Below are positions 37,607 to 46,568 of a DNA stretch of 53,280 bases, one piece after another. Source of the DNA: Allobosea sp. Root483D1 (GTDB lineage Bacteria; Pseudomonadota; Alphaproteobacteria; Rhizobiales; Beijerinckiaceae); the NCBI RefSeq assembly GCF_001429505.1, contig NZ_LMJW01000020.1, positions 1 to 53,280 on the forward strand, read 5' to 3'. Each line of letters opens with the position of its first letter. The first letter of the stretch is position 1. The notes below the pieces were generated by a model, which saw nothing but the letters and a program-made list of their open reading frames with translations, had not been told where the DNA came from and searched no databases. Made by a program: the position numbers and the translations under genes.

Positions 37607-39520
37607 CTATTCGTAGAAATACTGCTCCGGATTGGTCGGGCCGGGCGTCATGTAGAAGAACGTGTCCGGCATCAGCTCGGGCACATTGCGCATGTTGTTC
37701 TTCACGACGCCGTAATTGTCGGCGTCCATGTTGGTGCCGATCACGTAGAACTGCTCGCGGGTGATCGCGAGGATCTTCTTCATCACCTCGAACTGGCCGG
37801 CGGTGCCGGGCGTCTTCTGCATTTCGACATAGAGCGCCTGCTGGCGCTTGGCCGGCTCGGGCGGCTCCTCGGCATTGGGATCGTTCGGGTTCTGGAAATA
37901 GATGCCCCAGGCCGAGGCGAAGGCCGCCTGGTTCTCGTAAGGAAAGTACCATTTCGGGTCGAGGACGCCGAGGAAGTCGTAGCCGCCGCCGCCGATCCAG
38001 ACCATGGCGTCGTGCTCATTGGCGAGCATGCGGGCGAAGGCGAAGGATTCCTCGATCGTCTTGACCTGCATCTCGATGCCGACCGCGGCCCAGTACTTCT
38101 TGATCAGTTCGAGCGCGTCGATCTGGTAGCGGCGCGAGGTTGCGGCGTCGACGGCGAAGGAGATGCGCTTGCCGTCCGGGCCGAGCCGGAATTTCTGCCC
38201 GTCTCGCTTGGAAAAGCCGGCCTTGTCGAGCAGCTCGTTGGCGCCCTTCGGGTCGAACTTGGTGTACTGCGTCGCCATCTCGGCGTCGTAGAGCGCTGTG
38301 CCCGGACGCGGCGCCGCCTGATAAGGCTGCGACTGGCCGGCATAGATCAGCTCGTTGAGCTCCTCGCGGTTGATGGCGAGCGAGAGCGCGACGCGGAAAT
38401 CCCGATTGCGGAAGACTTCGCGCAGCACCGGGTTCTTGCTGGTCTGATTGAGCGAGATGCACATCGCATTCGACCAGGCCGGCTGCGCCTTGAACAGGCG
38501 ATAGCCGCTGCGCTCGCGGTTCTGGGCCAGCACGATCCGCGTCTCCAGGCCATTGAGGCGCTGGTTCTGCATGTCGAGCTCGCCATTGATCGCCTTGAGC
38601 ACGATCGCCTGCTGGTCGCCCATGATGTCGAAGGTGACACGGTCGATATAGGGCAGCTGGCGCCCCTCCGGATCGACCTTGAAGTAGTATGGATTGCGCT
38701 CGAGCACGACCTGGGTGGTGCCGCCATAGGGCACGGTCATCTGCCAGGGGTCGAGCACCGGCCGGCCGGTGGCGCGCCAGCGGCCGGGGAAACTGGTCTT
38801 GTTCAGGAACAGGGCCGACCAGTTCGCCGCCTTGGCCTCAGCGACCAGCTTGTCGATGCCGCCTGGATTGTACTTCTTGTGGAACTGCTTGAGATAATGC
38901 GCCGGCGCCGCGGCCAGGATGTCCGAACCGAAGGTCGTCGCCATGTTCTCCAGCAACATGCCGTTTGGCCCGGTGAAGCGGAACTTCACGGTGACGTCGT
39001 CGATCTTCTCGACGACGACGGGGTCGTTGCCGCTGCGCAGCCAGCGCGGAACCGACGGCGTCAGCTCCTTGTTCATCAGCACGTCCTGGTACCAGAACAC
39101 CAGGTCGTCGGCGGTGAACGGCGCGCCGTCGGACCAGCGCGTGCCCTTGCGCAGATGGAAGACGTATTCGGTGCCGTCAGGCTTGACGTCGACCTTCTCG
39201 GCGACATCGGGCTCGACTGCGGTCCAGGCCCGGTTCCAGCGGACGAGGCGGGTGTAGCCGACCGAGCGCTCGATCAGCGAGTCGCTGCCGCCCATCAACG
39301 CCTGGCGCCAGGTGCCGCCATACTTCCCGGCCTTCTCGACGGGGCTGAGCACCAGCGGCGCCTCGGGCAGGCGCTGCGCGACCGGCGGCAGCTTGCCGCC
39401 CTTGACCAGTTCGGAGAGCCCGGGCGCTTCCTTGTACTCGGCGGCATGTGCCGTGCCCGAAAAGGTAAGAAGCAGGGACAGAGCAGCGCCACGCAGGGCG
39501 CGCCCATGGAAAGCTGCCAT
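37607..39520 (-). CDS. ABC transporter periplasmic substrate-binding protein (family 5, DppA-like)
   Basis: This is a large periplasmic receptor of 637 residues, at the upper end of the family and typical of members that bind oligosaccharides. The signal peptide ends near AHAAEYK (about residue 27). The mature part has GGTWRQALMG, the YVFHLRKGTRWSDGAPFTADD signature of family-5 binding proteins, and RPGTALYDAE-type hinge segments. GGAGGAAACG directly precedes the ATG at 39520. It is the first and probably most strongly expressed gene of the operon dppABCDF-iolB-GH39, under control of the divergent LacI-family regulator. Confidence 0.92.
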   Translation of the reverse strand: MAAFHGRALRGAALSLLLTFSGTAHAAEYKEAPGLSELVKGGKLPPVAQRLPEAPLVLSPVEKAGKYGGTWRQALMGGSDSLIERSVGYTRLVRWNRAWTAVEPDVAEKVDVKPDGTEYVFHLRKGTRWSDGAPFTADDLVFWYQDVLMNKELTPSVPRWLRSGNDPVVVEKIDDVTVKFRFTGPNGMLLENMATTFGSDILAAAPAHYLKQFHKKYNPGGIDKLVAEAKAANWSALFLNKTSFPGRWRATGRPVLDPWQMTVPYGGTTQVVLERNPYYFKVDPEGRQLPYIDRVTFDIMGDQQAIVLKAINGELDMQNQRLNGLETRIVLAQNRERSGYRLFKAQPAWSNAMCISLNQTSKNPVLREVFRNRDFRVALSLAINREELNELIYAGQSQPYQAAPRPGTALYDAEMATQYTKFDPKGANELLDKAGFSKRDGQKFRLGPDGKRISFAVDAATSRRYQIDALELIKKYWAAVGIEMQVKTIEESFAFARMLANEHDAMVWIGGGGYDFLGVLDPKWYFPYENQAAFASAWGIYFQNPNDPNAEEPPEPAKRQQALYVEMQKTPGTAGQFEVMKKILAITREQFYVIGTNMDADNYGVVKNNMRNVPELMPDTFFYMTPGPTNPEQYFYE

Positions 39521-39567
39521 CGTTTCCTCCGCTGCGCCTTCTGCTCGTGGCGGGCGCTATGGAAGGT

Positions 39568-39597
39568 ACGTTATCGTTATCTCAATTAGGACGTCAA
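39568..39597 (-). promoter_or_regulatory. Candidate promoter and operator of the dpp-like operon
   Basis: Read on the minus strand, TTGACG (39597-39592) and ATAACG (39574-39569) are separated by 17 bases and could be the -35 and -10 boxes for the operon. The segment TATCGTTATC at 39572-39581 overlaps the -10 box and recurs upstream of the regulator gene at 39701-39710, so it is a likely operator half-site. This is based on pattern only. Confidence 0.45.
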
Positions 39598-39699
39598 GTC
39601 TTGCGATCGCGGTCATTTCGGCCGCCGATCTGATACTGTACGGAGGAGAAACTGAAATAAATCAGCGATAAATGCCGCCAAAGAAGTTACTGGAAAAAG

Positions 39700-39727
39700 A
39701 TATCGTTATCGTGAGATAAGGCGATAT
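39700..39727. promoter_or_regulatory. Candidate LacI-family operator at the regulator start
   Basis: Two nested inverted repeats lie here: TTATC-GTGA-GATAA (39706-39719) inside ATATCG (39700-39705) and CGATAT (39722-39727), the latter running into the start codon of the LacI-family gene at 39726. The site also contains TATCGTTATC, shared with the dpp promoter region 130 bp away. Autoregulation, possibly with a loop to the other site, is a reasonable inference. Confidence 0.5.
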
Positions 39728-40742
39728 GGACATGAAGCCGGTCTTGCGCCCGCCCACGATCACCGATGTCGCCGAGGCGGCCGGCGTCTCGCCGATGACC
39801 GTCTCGCGGGTGCTCAACGGCCGCGGCGGCGCCGGCGAGGAGACGCGTCGGCGCGTGCTGGAGGCGGCCCGTGCACTGAGCTACCGACCCAACACCTTTG
39901 CCAAGAGCCTGAAGAACGACCGCTCGAACACAGTCGGCATCGTGGTGCCTGACATCGTCAACCCGTTCTTCCCCGAGATCATTCGCGGCGCCGAGCTGGT
40001 GGCGCGGCCGGCGGGCTACACACTGCTCTCCTGCAATGTGGTTGAGGATCCCGAGCGCGAGGAGGAGGTGCTCGGCATGCTGCTCGACAAGCGCGTCGAC
40101 GGCCTGATCATCTGCAGTGCCCGCCTCGACGAGGAGCGCCTTCTGCGTGCGATCGCGCCGCACCGGGCGGTGGTGCTGATCAACCGCGCCGCCGCCAAGC
40201 GCCATGCCGGCACGATCGAGGTCGATTACCGTGCCGGCGTCGAGGCCGTTGTCATGCAGCTGATCGCGCAGGGCCGAACGCGCTTCGGCTTCGCGGCCGG
40301 GCCGTCCTCCTCGCATGGCGGGCGCAAGCGACGCGAAGGGATCGAGGCGGCGCTGGCGCGTCATGGGCTGTCGCTGGTCTTCGATCTGCCCTGCACGCCC
40401 GATCTTCAGGGCGGGGCCGAGATCGCGGCCCGTTTCCTGCCCGAGGCGGCGCGGATCGATGCGATGATCTGCTACAACGACCTGATCGCGCTCGGAATGA
40501 TGCGGCCGCTGGCGCAGGCGGGCGTCAGCGTGCCCGGCGACATCGCCATCGTCGGCTGCGACGACATTCCTGCCTCGAGCCTGGTCTCGCCGGCTCTGAC
40601 GACGCTGCGGATCGCCAAGCAGGACCTTGGCGAGATGGCGATGCGGATGCTGCTCGACCGCATCGCCGGCCGCAACGCCCAGCAGGGCATCGTCATCGAG
40701 CCCGACCTGATCCTGCGGGCGACGACGCCGGCGCTGGGCTGA
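39726..40742 (+). CDS. LacI-family transcriptional regulator of the glycoside operon
   Basis: This 338-residue repressor has an N-terminal LacI headpiece (TITDVAEAAGVSPMTVSRVLNG, about 11-32), the hinge helix (YRPNTFAKSLK), and a periplasmic-binding-like ligand domain with GIVVPDIVNPFFPEI and the C-terminal GCDDIPASSLVSPALTTLRI block. It is divergent from the dpp-like operon, which it very probably controls in response to the transported sugar or a breakdown product. AAGG precedes the ATG by five bases. It is followed by about 210 bases of intergenic repeat. Confidence 0.95.
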   Translation: MDMKPVLRPPTITDVAEAAGVSPMTVSRVLNGRGGAGEETRRRVLEAARALSYRPNTFAKSLKNDRSNTVGIVVPDIVNPFFPEIIRGAELVARPAGYTLLSCNVVEDPEREEEVLGMLLDKRVDGLIICSARLDEERLLRAIAPHRAVVLINRAAAKRHAGTIEVDYRAGVEAVVMQLIAQGRTRFGFAAGPSSSHGGRKRREGIEAALARHGLSLVFDLPCTPDLQGGAEIAARFLPEAARIDAMICYNDLIALGMMRPLAQAGVSVPGDIAIVGCDDIPASSLVSPALTTLRIAKQDLGEMAMRMLLDRIAGRNAQQGIVIEPDLILRATTPALG

Positions 40743-40953
40743 GCTGGCCAAGGTTCCTATCTGGCGAGAGAACCATCCCGTCTTTCCGGGGCAGGCCGCA
40801 GGCCTGAGCCTGGAATCCAGAGCTGATTCCGTCTCCGGAAAAGCGCGTCGCTCGCTGTGCCATCATCACGGCCGGTATCGGTTCTGGGTTCCGGGCTCTT
40901 CGCTGCGCGAAGTCCCGGGATGACGACATTGTTCCGCGTAAAATCCGCGTGCT
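40743..40953. repeat. Intergenic repeat region (REP-like palindromes)
   Basis: The gap between two convergent genes holds imperfect palindromes of the style common in Hyphomicrobiales genomes. The right part (about 40890-40925) contains TTCCGGGCTC, TCGCTGCGCGAAG and CCCGGGATGACG. A related arrangement (CCCGGGTCTACGCTGCGC, then CGAGAATGACG) recurs near 53030-53142, which supports a dispersed family. It may also serve as a terminator region. Confidence 0.55.
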
Positions 40954-41958
40954 CTAGCCGTGGCCGTAGGCGTCGGCATCTTCGTTAGCCGGCTCCTGAC
41001 GATCGAAGGCTTCGAACCAACGCGACAGGCCCGGTGGCGGAGCGCCAGCCCGCAATTGCCGAAGCGCGACCCGCAGGGTGTGACGAGCGAATTTGTTTGC
41101 CGGCTCGCGAAAGCCCGCAGGATCTGAGCCGGAGCGGGCTGCATCCAGAAGGCTGCGTTTCAGCGCCGTGAGCTCCGGATCGCCGGTAGCGGCGAGGAGC
41201 GACTGGAAGCGCTCATGCGCCACGCCATCCCAGGGCCGCGGCCGGGCCATCGCATCTTTCAGCGGATGCGCCGGGACGAGATGGGCGACGGGAATGTACC
41301 CGTCCGGGACCGGTTCGGTCGCCGCATGCGAGCGTCCGCTGCGCAGCAATTGCGGCAGGACATGGGTGTGCGGCCCTTCAGGGCTCTTGCCGTCTGCGGG
41401 CGGGATCGGCTGGTAGACCTCGCAGCGGCCGGCCCGCGTGATGAAGACGCGGTGCGGTCCCTTCGCGACGATTGCTGCCATCGCCGGGTTGCCGGCCTCG
41501 AACAGGCTCTTGCTGGCGACCCCGCGCAAGGTCGCGATCAGTTCGGGATCGCCGGTGCGGATGCAGATGTCGACCTGCAGCGTGCCGAGGCCCATGTCGA
41601 ACAGGATGCCGGGCCGGTCCTGCGGCCGCAGCGCCGCTTCGTCCGGGCCGAGCTCGGTCAGGACTGTGCGGCGGTTCATCGCGCAGGCCGCCTCCGGCAG
41701 GCAGAGCGCGATGCGATGGCTCCAGCCTAGGCCGACCGCGGTCTCCGAGGCGAAGAGCCTGATCTCAGAGAGATCGTCGAAGCCGATGCCGCCGCGATTG
41801 GTGACGGCAGCGAGACGATCCGGTCCGTCGCCGAGCGCCACCGGCTCACCGGGATCGCGCACGAACTCGGCGATGGCGCCGAAGGTGCCGAGATTCCACT
41901 GCGTCGTCGCCGTCGCCAGTTCCTCGCGGATCAGGCTGGTCACGTCATCTGCCGTCAT
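40954..41958 (-). CDS. Uncharacterised protein coupled to the vitamin B12 uptake operon
   Basis: I do not recognise this 334-residue protein. It has no signal peptide or membrane segment, so it is probably cytoplasmic. Visible features are a GDGPDRLAAVTNRGGIGFDDLSEIRL segment (about 44-70), a Cys-containing stretch LCLPEAACAMNR (85-96), a GLGTLQVDICIRTGDPEL block (about 122-140), and a Pro-rich region with PEGPHTHVLPQLLRSGR (192-208). The start ATG overlaps the stop of the BtuD-like ATPase gene by ATGA, so it is the last gene of the riboswitch-controlled operon btuB-F-C-D. A role in handling, modifying or sensing the imported corrinoid is possible but is only inferred from this linkage. Confidence 0.75.
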   Translation of the reverse strand: MTADDVTSLIREELATATTQWNLGTFGAIAEFVRDPGEPVALGDGPDRLAAVTNRGGIGFDDLSEIRLFASETAVGLGWSHRIALCLPEAACAMNRRTVLTELGPDEAALRPQDRPGILFDMGLGTLQVDICIRTGDPELIATLRGVASKSLFEAGNPAMAAIVAKGPHRVFITRAGRCEVYQPIPPADGKSPEGPHTHVLPQLLRSGRSHAATEPVPDGYIPVAHLVPAHPLKDAMARPRPWDGVAHERFQSLLAATGDPELTALKRSLLDAARSGSDPAGFREPANKFARHTLRVALRQLRAGAPPPGLSRWFEAFDRQEPANEDADAYGHG

Positions 41959-42746
41959 CGGCCGGGTTCTCCATGGTTCAGGGCCTGCCAGGGCAGGACG
42001 AAGTCTTCGCCGTCCCGCTTGCCGCGGGCGACTGCGATGCCGAAGGCGCGGGCGAGGTTGTCGTCATCGAGCACTGCGGCGGGCGGGCCGTCGGCGAGAA
42101 TCCGACCTTGATCGAGCAGCACGAGCCGGTCGCAGAAGCGCCCGGCAAGCGAGAGATCGTGCAGCACGACGACGATGCCGGTGCCGGCGGCAGCGATCCG
42201 CTTGAACAGCGCCATCGCCTCGAGCTGATGGCGCGGGTCGAGCCCGACCAGCGGCTCGTCGGCGAGCAGCATCTCCGCCTCGACCGCCAAAGCCCGCGCC
42301 AGCAGCACCCGCATGCGCTCGCCGCCGGAGAGGCTGTCGAGACTGCGCTCGCGGAAAGCGCTCGCATCGGTTGCGGCGAACGCGTTGGTGATCGCGGCGC
42401 GGTCGACCTCGGTGAGATCGGCGAAGGGGCGCCGATGTGGCAGGCGGCCGAGTGCGACGACGGCTTCCGCCCGCATCTGCCATTGCACGCTGCCGCCCTG
42501 GGCGAGGAAGGCGAGGCGCTGCGCCAGGGTGCGGCGCCCCAGCGTCTTTGCTGGCATGCCGTCATAGAGCACCGTGCCGGCCGCTGGCGGCAGCAGGTCG
42601 GCGAGGATGCGCAGCAAGGTGGTCTTGCCGGCGCCATTGGCGCCGATCAGGCCGACGAGTTCGCCGGGGCGCAGCGCCAGGTCGATCCCGGCGAGGATCG
42701 GCTTGCCGTCGAAGGCGATCGCGATGCCGTTCGCTTCGATACGCAT
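41955..42746 (-). CDS. btuD: Cobalamin/iron-siderophore-type ABC transporter ATPase (BtuD-like)
   Basis: This ATPase of 263 residues energises corrinoid import across the inner membrane. Walker A is GANGAGKTT, the signature is LSGGERMR, Walker B is LLADEPLVGLD and the switch His is in VLHDLSLAG. By sequence alone it could also serve a ferric siderophore, as the FecE/BtuD/HmuV groups are close; the upstream cobalamin riboswitch favours B12. The start ATG at 42746 shares one base with the permease stop (TGATG); a GTG one codon upstream is an alternative. Confidence 0.88.
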   Translation of the reverse strand: MRIEANGIAIAFDGKPILAGIDLALRPGELVGLIGANGAGKTTLLRILADLLPPAAGTVLYDGMPAKTLGRRTLAQRLAFLAQGGSVQWQMRAEAVVALGRLPHRRPFADLTEVDRAAITNAFAATDASAFRERSLDSLSGGERMRVLLARALAVEAEMLLADEPLVGLDPRHQLEAMALFKRIAAAGTGIVVVLHDLSLAGRFCDRLVLLDQGRILADGPPAAVLDDDNLARAFGIAVARGKRDGEDFVLPWQALNHGEPGR

Positions 42747-43771
42747 CACGCCTCCCGCCGCAGGCGCTGGATCAGGCTGAACAGGAAGGGCGCGCCGATC
42801 AAAGCGGTGACGACGCCGAGCTTGAGCTCGGGCCGAATCGGCATCAGCCGCAGCATCGTGTCGGCGGCGAGCAGCAGGATCGCACCGCCAAAGCCGCTGA
42901 CCAGCAGGAGCCGGCCCGGCCGGTGACCGACCAGCGGCCGCAGGAGATGCGGCACGACGAGGCCGACGAAGCCGATCGCGCCGGTGACGGCGACGGCACT
43001 GCCGACGGCGAGCGCCGCGCCGCCGATCAAGCGCACCCGCAGCCAGGTCAGGTCGAAGCCGAGGCTACGCGCCGTGTCCTCGCCGAGGGTGAGGCCGTCG
43101 AGCGCCGGCGCGCTGGAGAGAAGCAAGGCCCAGCCGATCAGCATCAGCGGCAGCACCAGCCAGACATGGATCAGGCTGCGATCGGCGAGCGAGCCCATCA
43201 GCCAGAACACGATCTCCAGAGCCGCATAGGGGTTGGGCGCGAGGTTGAGCGCCAGCGAGGTCATCGCCCCCGCAAAACTGTTGATCGCGACGCCGGCGAG
43301 GATCAGCGTCATCGTGCCGGCACCGCGGCCATTGAGCCCGAAGAGCAGGAGGACGGCGAGCAGCGCCCCGGCGATGCCGCCGAGCGGCAAAGCGAGCGCG
43401 AAGGCGCCGGCGAAACCGGAATAGAACACGGTGACGGCACCGAAGGCGGCGGCGCTGGAGATGCCGACGATGCCGGGCTCTGCCAGCGGGTTGCGCAGCA
43501 GGCCCTGCATCGCCGCGCCGGCGAGGCCGAGGCTGAAGCCGACGAGAGCACCGAGGATGGCGCGCGGCAGGCGCAATTCGACGAGCACGAGCGCAGGCAG
43601 GCTCCGTCGGCCGGCGATCCAGTCACTGAGCGCGACGAAGATATCGAGCCGAGCATAGCCGACCGCGAGCGACAGCACGGTCATGGCGAGCGTGGCGGCA
43701 GACAGGAGGGCGACGAGGCGCCAATAGGACATCCTGTCGGATGCGGATGATGGCATGGCCGCGGTGCTCAT
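42746..43771 (-). CDS. btuC: FecCD/BtuC-family ABC transporter permease
   Basis: This inner-membrane permease of 341 residues has about ten hydrophobic helices. Family blocks include RLPRAILGALVGFSLGLAGAAMQGLLRNPLAEPGIVG and the C-terminal GFVGLVVPHLLRPLVGHRPGRLL, which holds the ATPase contact. The start (ATG at 43771) overlaps the stop of the binding-protein gene by ATGA. The frame continues far upstream in antisense-looking sequence, which is rejected. It works with the BtuD-like and BtuF-like products; substrate B12 is assigned from the riboswitch and the BtuB-like receptor. Confidence 0.92.
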   Translation of the reverse strand: MSTAAMPSSASDRMSYWRLVALLSAATLAMTVLSLAVGYARLDIFVALSDWIAGRRSLPALVLVELRLPRAILGALVGFSLGLAGAAMQGLLRNPLAEPGIVGISSAAAFGAVTVFYSGFAGAFALALPLGGIAGALLAVLLLFGLNGRGAGTMTLILAGVAINSFAGAMTSLALNLAPNPYAALEIVFWLMGSLADRSLIHVWLVLPLMLIGWALLLSSAPALDGLTLGEDTARSLGFDLTWLRVRLIGGAALAVGSAVAVTGAIGFVGLVVPHLLRPLVGHRPGRLLLVSGFGGAILLLAADTMLRLMPIRPELKLGVVTALIGAPFLFSLIQRLRREA

Positions 43772-44628
43772 GGTCGGCTTCCGGTCGGCGTCGGCGCTGC
43801 CGCATCGAGCAGCAATTCGATCGCGTCGATCACCGCCGGACCGGCGCAGGTCCAGAGCTTCGACGGCAAGGCGATGAGCTTCAGCCGATCGCCGAGCCGG
43901 GCAAGGATGGGATGATGCAGTATCTCGTGCGCGAGCGAGGGCGGGCCGTCGGGCGTGGTGTTGAGGATCAGGATGTCGGCCTTTCCTAGCGCTACGGTCT
44001 CGAGCGCGATCTGGCCGTAATTGTCGATGCCGAGCTCGGCGGCGAGGTTGATCAGGCCCGCCGCCGTCAGGATCTCGTCGACGAGCGAGCCGCGCCCGGT
44101 AGTGAAGCCGTTCGGGCGCAGCACGATCGCGCGCGGATGGGTAGGGCGAGGGCGGTCCGCCAGCTCGGCGAGCCGCGCGTCGATCCCGGCGATCAACGCC
44201 TCGCCGCGCTCTGGTTCGCCGAGCAACTTCGCCATGTCGCGGATCTGCTGGCGCATCTCGGCGAGATTGCGCGGCACGCCGAATTCTTTGACCGGCGCGC
44301 CGACGCGCTTCAGGAGCGCGACGGTGCTTCGTGTGGTGAAGGCACCGGCGATGACGAGGTCGGGCTTCAGTGCCAGCACCTGCTCGACCAGGCCGTGATT
44401 GGCCGGAATCGTGCGGGCGAGCTCGGCCATGTTGGCGTTGCGCGAGTCCTGCGACAGCCAAGTCACGGAGGCGATGTGCTCCGGTGCTGCAAGGCGCAGC
44501 ACCAGCTCGTCGGTGCACATGTTGAGCGAGACGATGCGCTGCGGCCGGGCAGGCACGTCGTCCGCGCGGGCGAGGCTGCCGGACGCCGCCAGCCAGAGGC
44601 CGAGCGCGAGGGCGGCCAGTCGCCTCAC
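43768..44628 (-). CDS. btuF: Periplasmic cobalamin-type binding protein (BtuF-like)
   Basis: This 286-residue periplasmic receptor has a signal peptide (about 1-22, ending LARA) and the family start RPQRIVSLNMCTDELVLRLA. It continues with a TWLSQDSRNANMAELA stretch and the ALKPDLVIAG segment typical of type III binding proteins with a rigid interdomain helix. The start codon is GTG at 44628, overlapping the receptor gene stop as GTGA. It delivers ligand to the BtuC-like permease. Iron-siderophore binding cannot be excluded by sequence alone. Confidence 0.88.
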   Translation of the reverse strand: MRRLAALALGLWLAASGSLARADDVPARPQRIVSLNMCTDELVLRLAAPEHIASVTWLSQDSRNANMAELARTIPANHGLVEQVLALKPDLVIAGAFTTRSTVALLKRVGAPVKEFGVPRNLAEMRQQIRDMAKLLGEPERGEALIAGIDARLAELADRPRPTHPRAIVLRPNGFTTGRGSLVDEILTAAGLINLAAELGIDNYGQIALETVALGKADILILNTTPDGPPSLAHEILHHPILARLGDRLKLIALPSKLWTCAGPAVIDAIELLLDAAAPTPTGSRP

Positions 44629-46568
44629 AGGCTCATCCTGATCCCGCCGACGGCGCTGAGGCCCGGTACCAGGAAGCCGACCGGGTTCTCGTAGCGCTTG
44701 TCGAACAGGTTATCGACGCGGCCGAACACGGTGAACCGCTCGTCGACCTTGTAGTCGGCGGCGAGGTTGACGATGGCGGCGCCCGGCGCGCGCATCCGCG
44801 AGATCGAGAAGTCGCGGTTTCCGTCCATGCGCTCACCGACATAGATCAGCGTCGCGGACAGGGTCAGCTTCTCGATCGGCATCCAGCTCGCGGTGACGCT
44901 GAGCTTGTGACGCGGCCGGCGCAGCAGTTCCTGGCGCGCAGTCTCATCCTTGGCGAGGGTGAAGGTGTAGTCGGCCCGGACCTTGAATTGCGGCGTCAAC
45001 TCCAGCGCGGCGAAGGCCTCGACCCCCTTGGTCGTGGCGCGCCCGATATTGGCGTAGGAGGTGCGCGTGGCGTTGGTCAGGATCAGGTTGTCGATGTCGT
45101 TCTGGAACCAGGTCGCGCCGAAGTTGACCTGCCCGTTCAGCAGCGGCTGCTCGAAGCCGACATCCCAGCCGCGGCTCTCCTCCGGCTTCAGATCGGGGTT
45201 GCCGTAGAAGTTGAAGGCCGGGCGTGAGTCGCTGAAGCGCTCGCTCAGCGTCGGCGCCTTGAAGCCGGTGCCGTAGCTCGCCTTCAGCTTGGTTTCGGTG
45301 CCTGGCACGATGAAGACCGGTGCGATGCGATAGGTGGTGTGGCCGCCGAACTTGTCGTCGTGATCGTAGCGGATATTGGCGACGGTGAAGAAGCGGTCGG
45401 TCCAGTTCGACTGCAATTCGACGAAGGCGCCCTTGTTGCCGTTCGAGACAGTCTTGGCGGACGTGTCGAAGCGCTCGGTCTCGTATTGCAGGCCCATCAC
45501 CAGGGTCTGGCCCTTCACGATCTGAAGGTCGCCACGCCAGTCGTATTTGGTGCGTTCGCCCAGGTTCTCGCTGGGCAGCTCTAGGAGGCCGAAGGCGTTC
45601 GGCCGGCGGTTGGAACGGTCCTGATTGCTGTAGGAGACGCCGAAGCGGTTGACGAAGCGGCCGTCCAAGGGATTCCAGACGACCTCGCCGCGGGTGAAGG
45701 CCTGGCGGTAGTTCTGGCTGGAGCGGAAGGAGTCCGGCCGGCTCGGGAAGCCGGAATCGCCGGTGAACAGCAATTGCCCGTCGATGTAGCGGCCGACCCA
45801 GTTGACGCTCAGCGTATCGGTCAGCTTGGCGCCGAGGCGGGCGGAATAACTCCAGTTGTCATAGGAGTTCGGATTGCGCCGCCGGCCGGCGGGCACGAGC
45901 TCCGGGGGCGTCACCGGTGTCGCATCCGCACGGAAATGGCTGATGCCGAAGGCATAGTCGAAGCGGTCGTCGCCGCCGCTGACGCCGATGCTCTGGTTGA
46001 AGGTGCCATGCGAGCCGGCCTCGACCGAGCCCGTCACCTTGGGCGGGCCTTCGCCGCGCTTGCTGGTGATCGAGATGACGCCCCCGAGCGCATTGGCGCC
46101 GTAGAGGCCGCTCTGCGGGCCGCGCAGCACCTCGATCCGCTCGATGTCGGTGGTCAGCATCTGGCCGAAATCGAAGGAGCGGTTCGGCGTCGAGGGATCG
46201 TTCACCTCGATGCCGTCGATCAGCACCTTGACGTGGTTCGAGTTGGTGCCGCGCATGAAGACCGAGGTCAGCCCGCCCGGGCCGTTGGTCTGGACGAGGT
46301 TAAGGCCAGGCACGGCGGCGAGCGCCTGCGGCAGGGTGCGGCGCTGCTGGCGCTCGATCTCCTTGGAGGTGATGACGGTGACCGAGCTCGCGATCTCCCT
46401 GGCCGGCGTCGGAACGCCGGTCGGGCTGACGACGAGTTCGTCGAGCGCGATCGGCTTTTCGCCCGATTGCGCCAGTGCGGCGAGCGGCGTCAGCATGGTC
46501 GAGATTGCGAGCAGGGAAAGGGCAAAGGGTAAACGCCCGCTCCTGGCGGGGTTGGACAAGCGGATCAC
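44625..46568 (-). CDS. btuB: TonB-dependent outer-membrane receptor (BtuB-like)
   Basis: This 647-residue outer-membrane transporter takes up vitamin B12 using TonB energy. It has a signal peptide (about 1-34), a TonB box-like region near LDELVVSPTG, a plug domain (about 50-165 with RTLPQALAAVPGL, VKVLIDGIEVND and RIEVLRGPQSGLYGANALGGVI), and a 22-strand barrel. The protein ends in a hydrophobic residue (GGIRMSL). The start is GTG with GAGG seven bases upstream. It is the first gene after the cobalamin riboswitch, so its expression should fall when cobalamin is abundant. It is followed by btuF, btuC, btuD and an unknown gene, all overlapping. Confidence 0.93.
   Translation of the reverse strand: MIRLSNPARSGRLPFALSLLAISTMLTPLAALAQSGEKPIALDELVVSPTGVPTPAREIASSVTVITSKEIERQQRRTLPQALAAVPGLNLVQTNGPGGLTSVFMRGTNSNHVKVLIDGIEVNDPSTPNRSFDFGQMLTTDIERIEVLRGPQSGLYGANALGGVISITSKRGEGPPKVTGSVEAGSHGTFNQSIGVSGGDDRFDYAFGISHFRADATPVTPPELVPAGRRRNPNSYDNWSYSARLGAKLTDTLSVNWVGRYIDGQLLFTGDSGFPSRPDSFRSSQNYRQAFTRGEVVWNPLDGRFVNRFGVSYSNQDRSNRRPNAFGLLELPSENLGERTKYDWRGDLQIVKGQTLVMGLQYETERFDTSAKTVSNGNKGAFVELQSNWTDRFFTVANIRYDHDDKFGGHTTYRIAPVFIVPGTETKLKASYGTGFKAPTLSERFSDSRPAFNFYGNPDLKPEESRGWDVGFEQPLLNGQVNFGATWFQNDIDNLILTNATRTSYANIGRATTKGVEAFAALELTPQFKVRADYTFTLAKDETARQELLRRPRHKLSVTASWMPIEKLTLSATLIYVGERMDGNRDFSISRMRAPGAAIVNLAADYKVDERFTVFGRVDNLFDKRYENPVGFLVPGLSAVGGIRMSL

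Noticed and set aside
36425..39589. Very long plus-strand open frame opposite the dpp-like operon
   Set aside because: It is antisense to three well-supported transporter genes; high GC3 creates long open antisense frames. Composition (Arg, Gln, His, Asp rich, few hydrophobic stretches) is that of a shadow.
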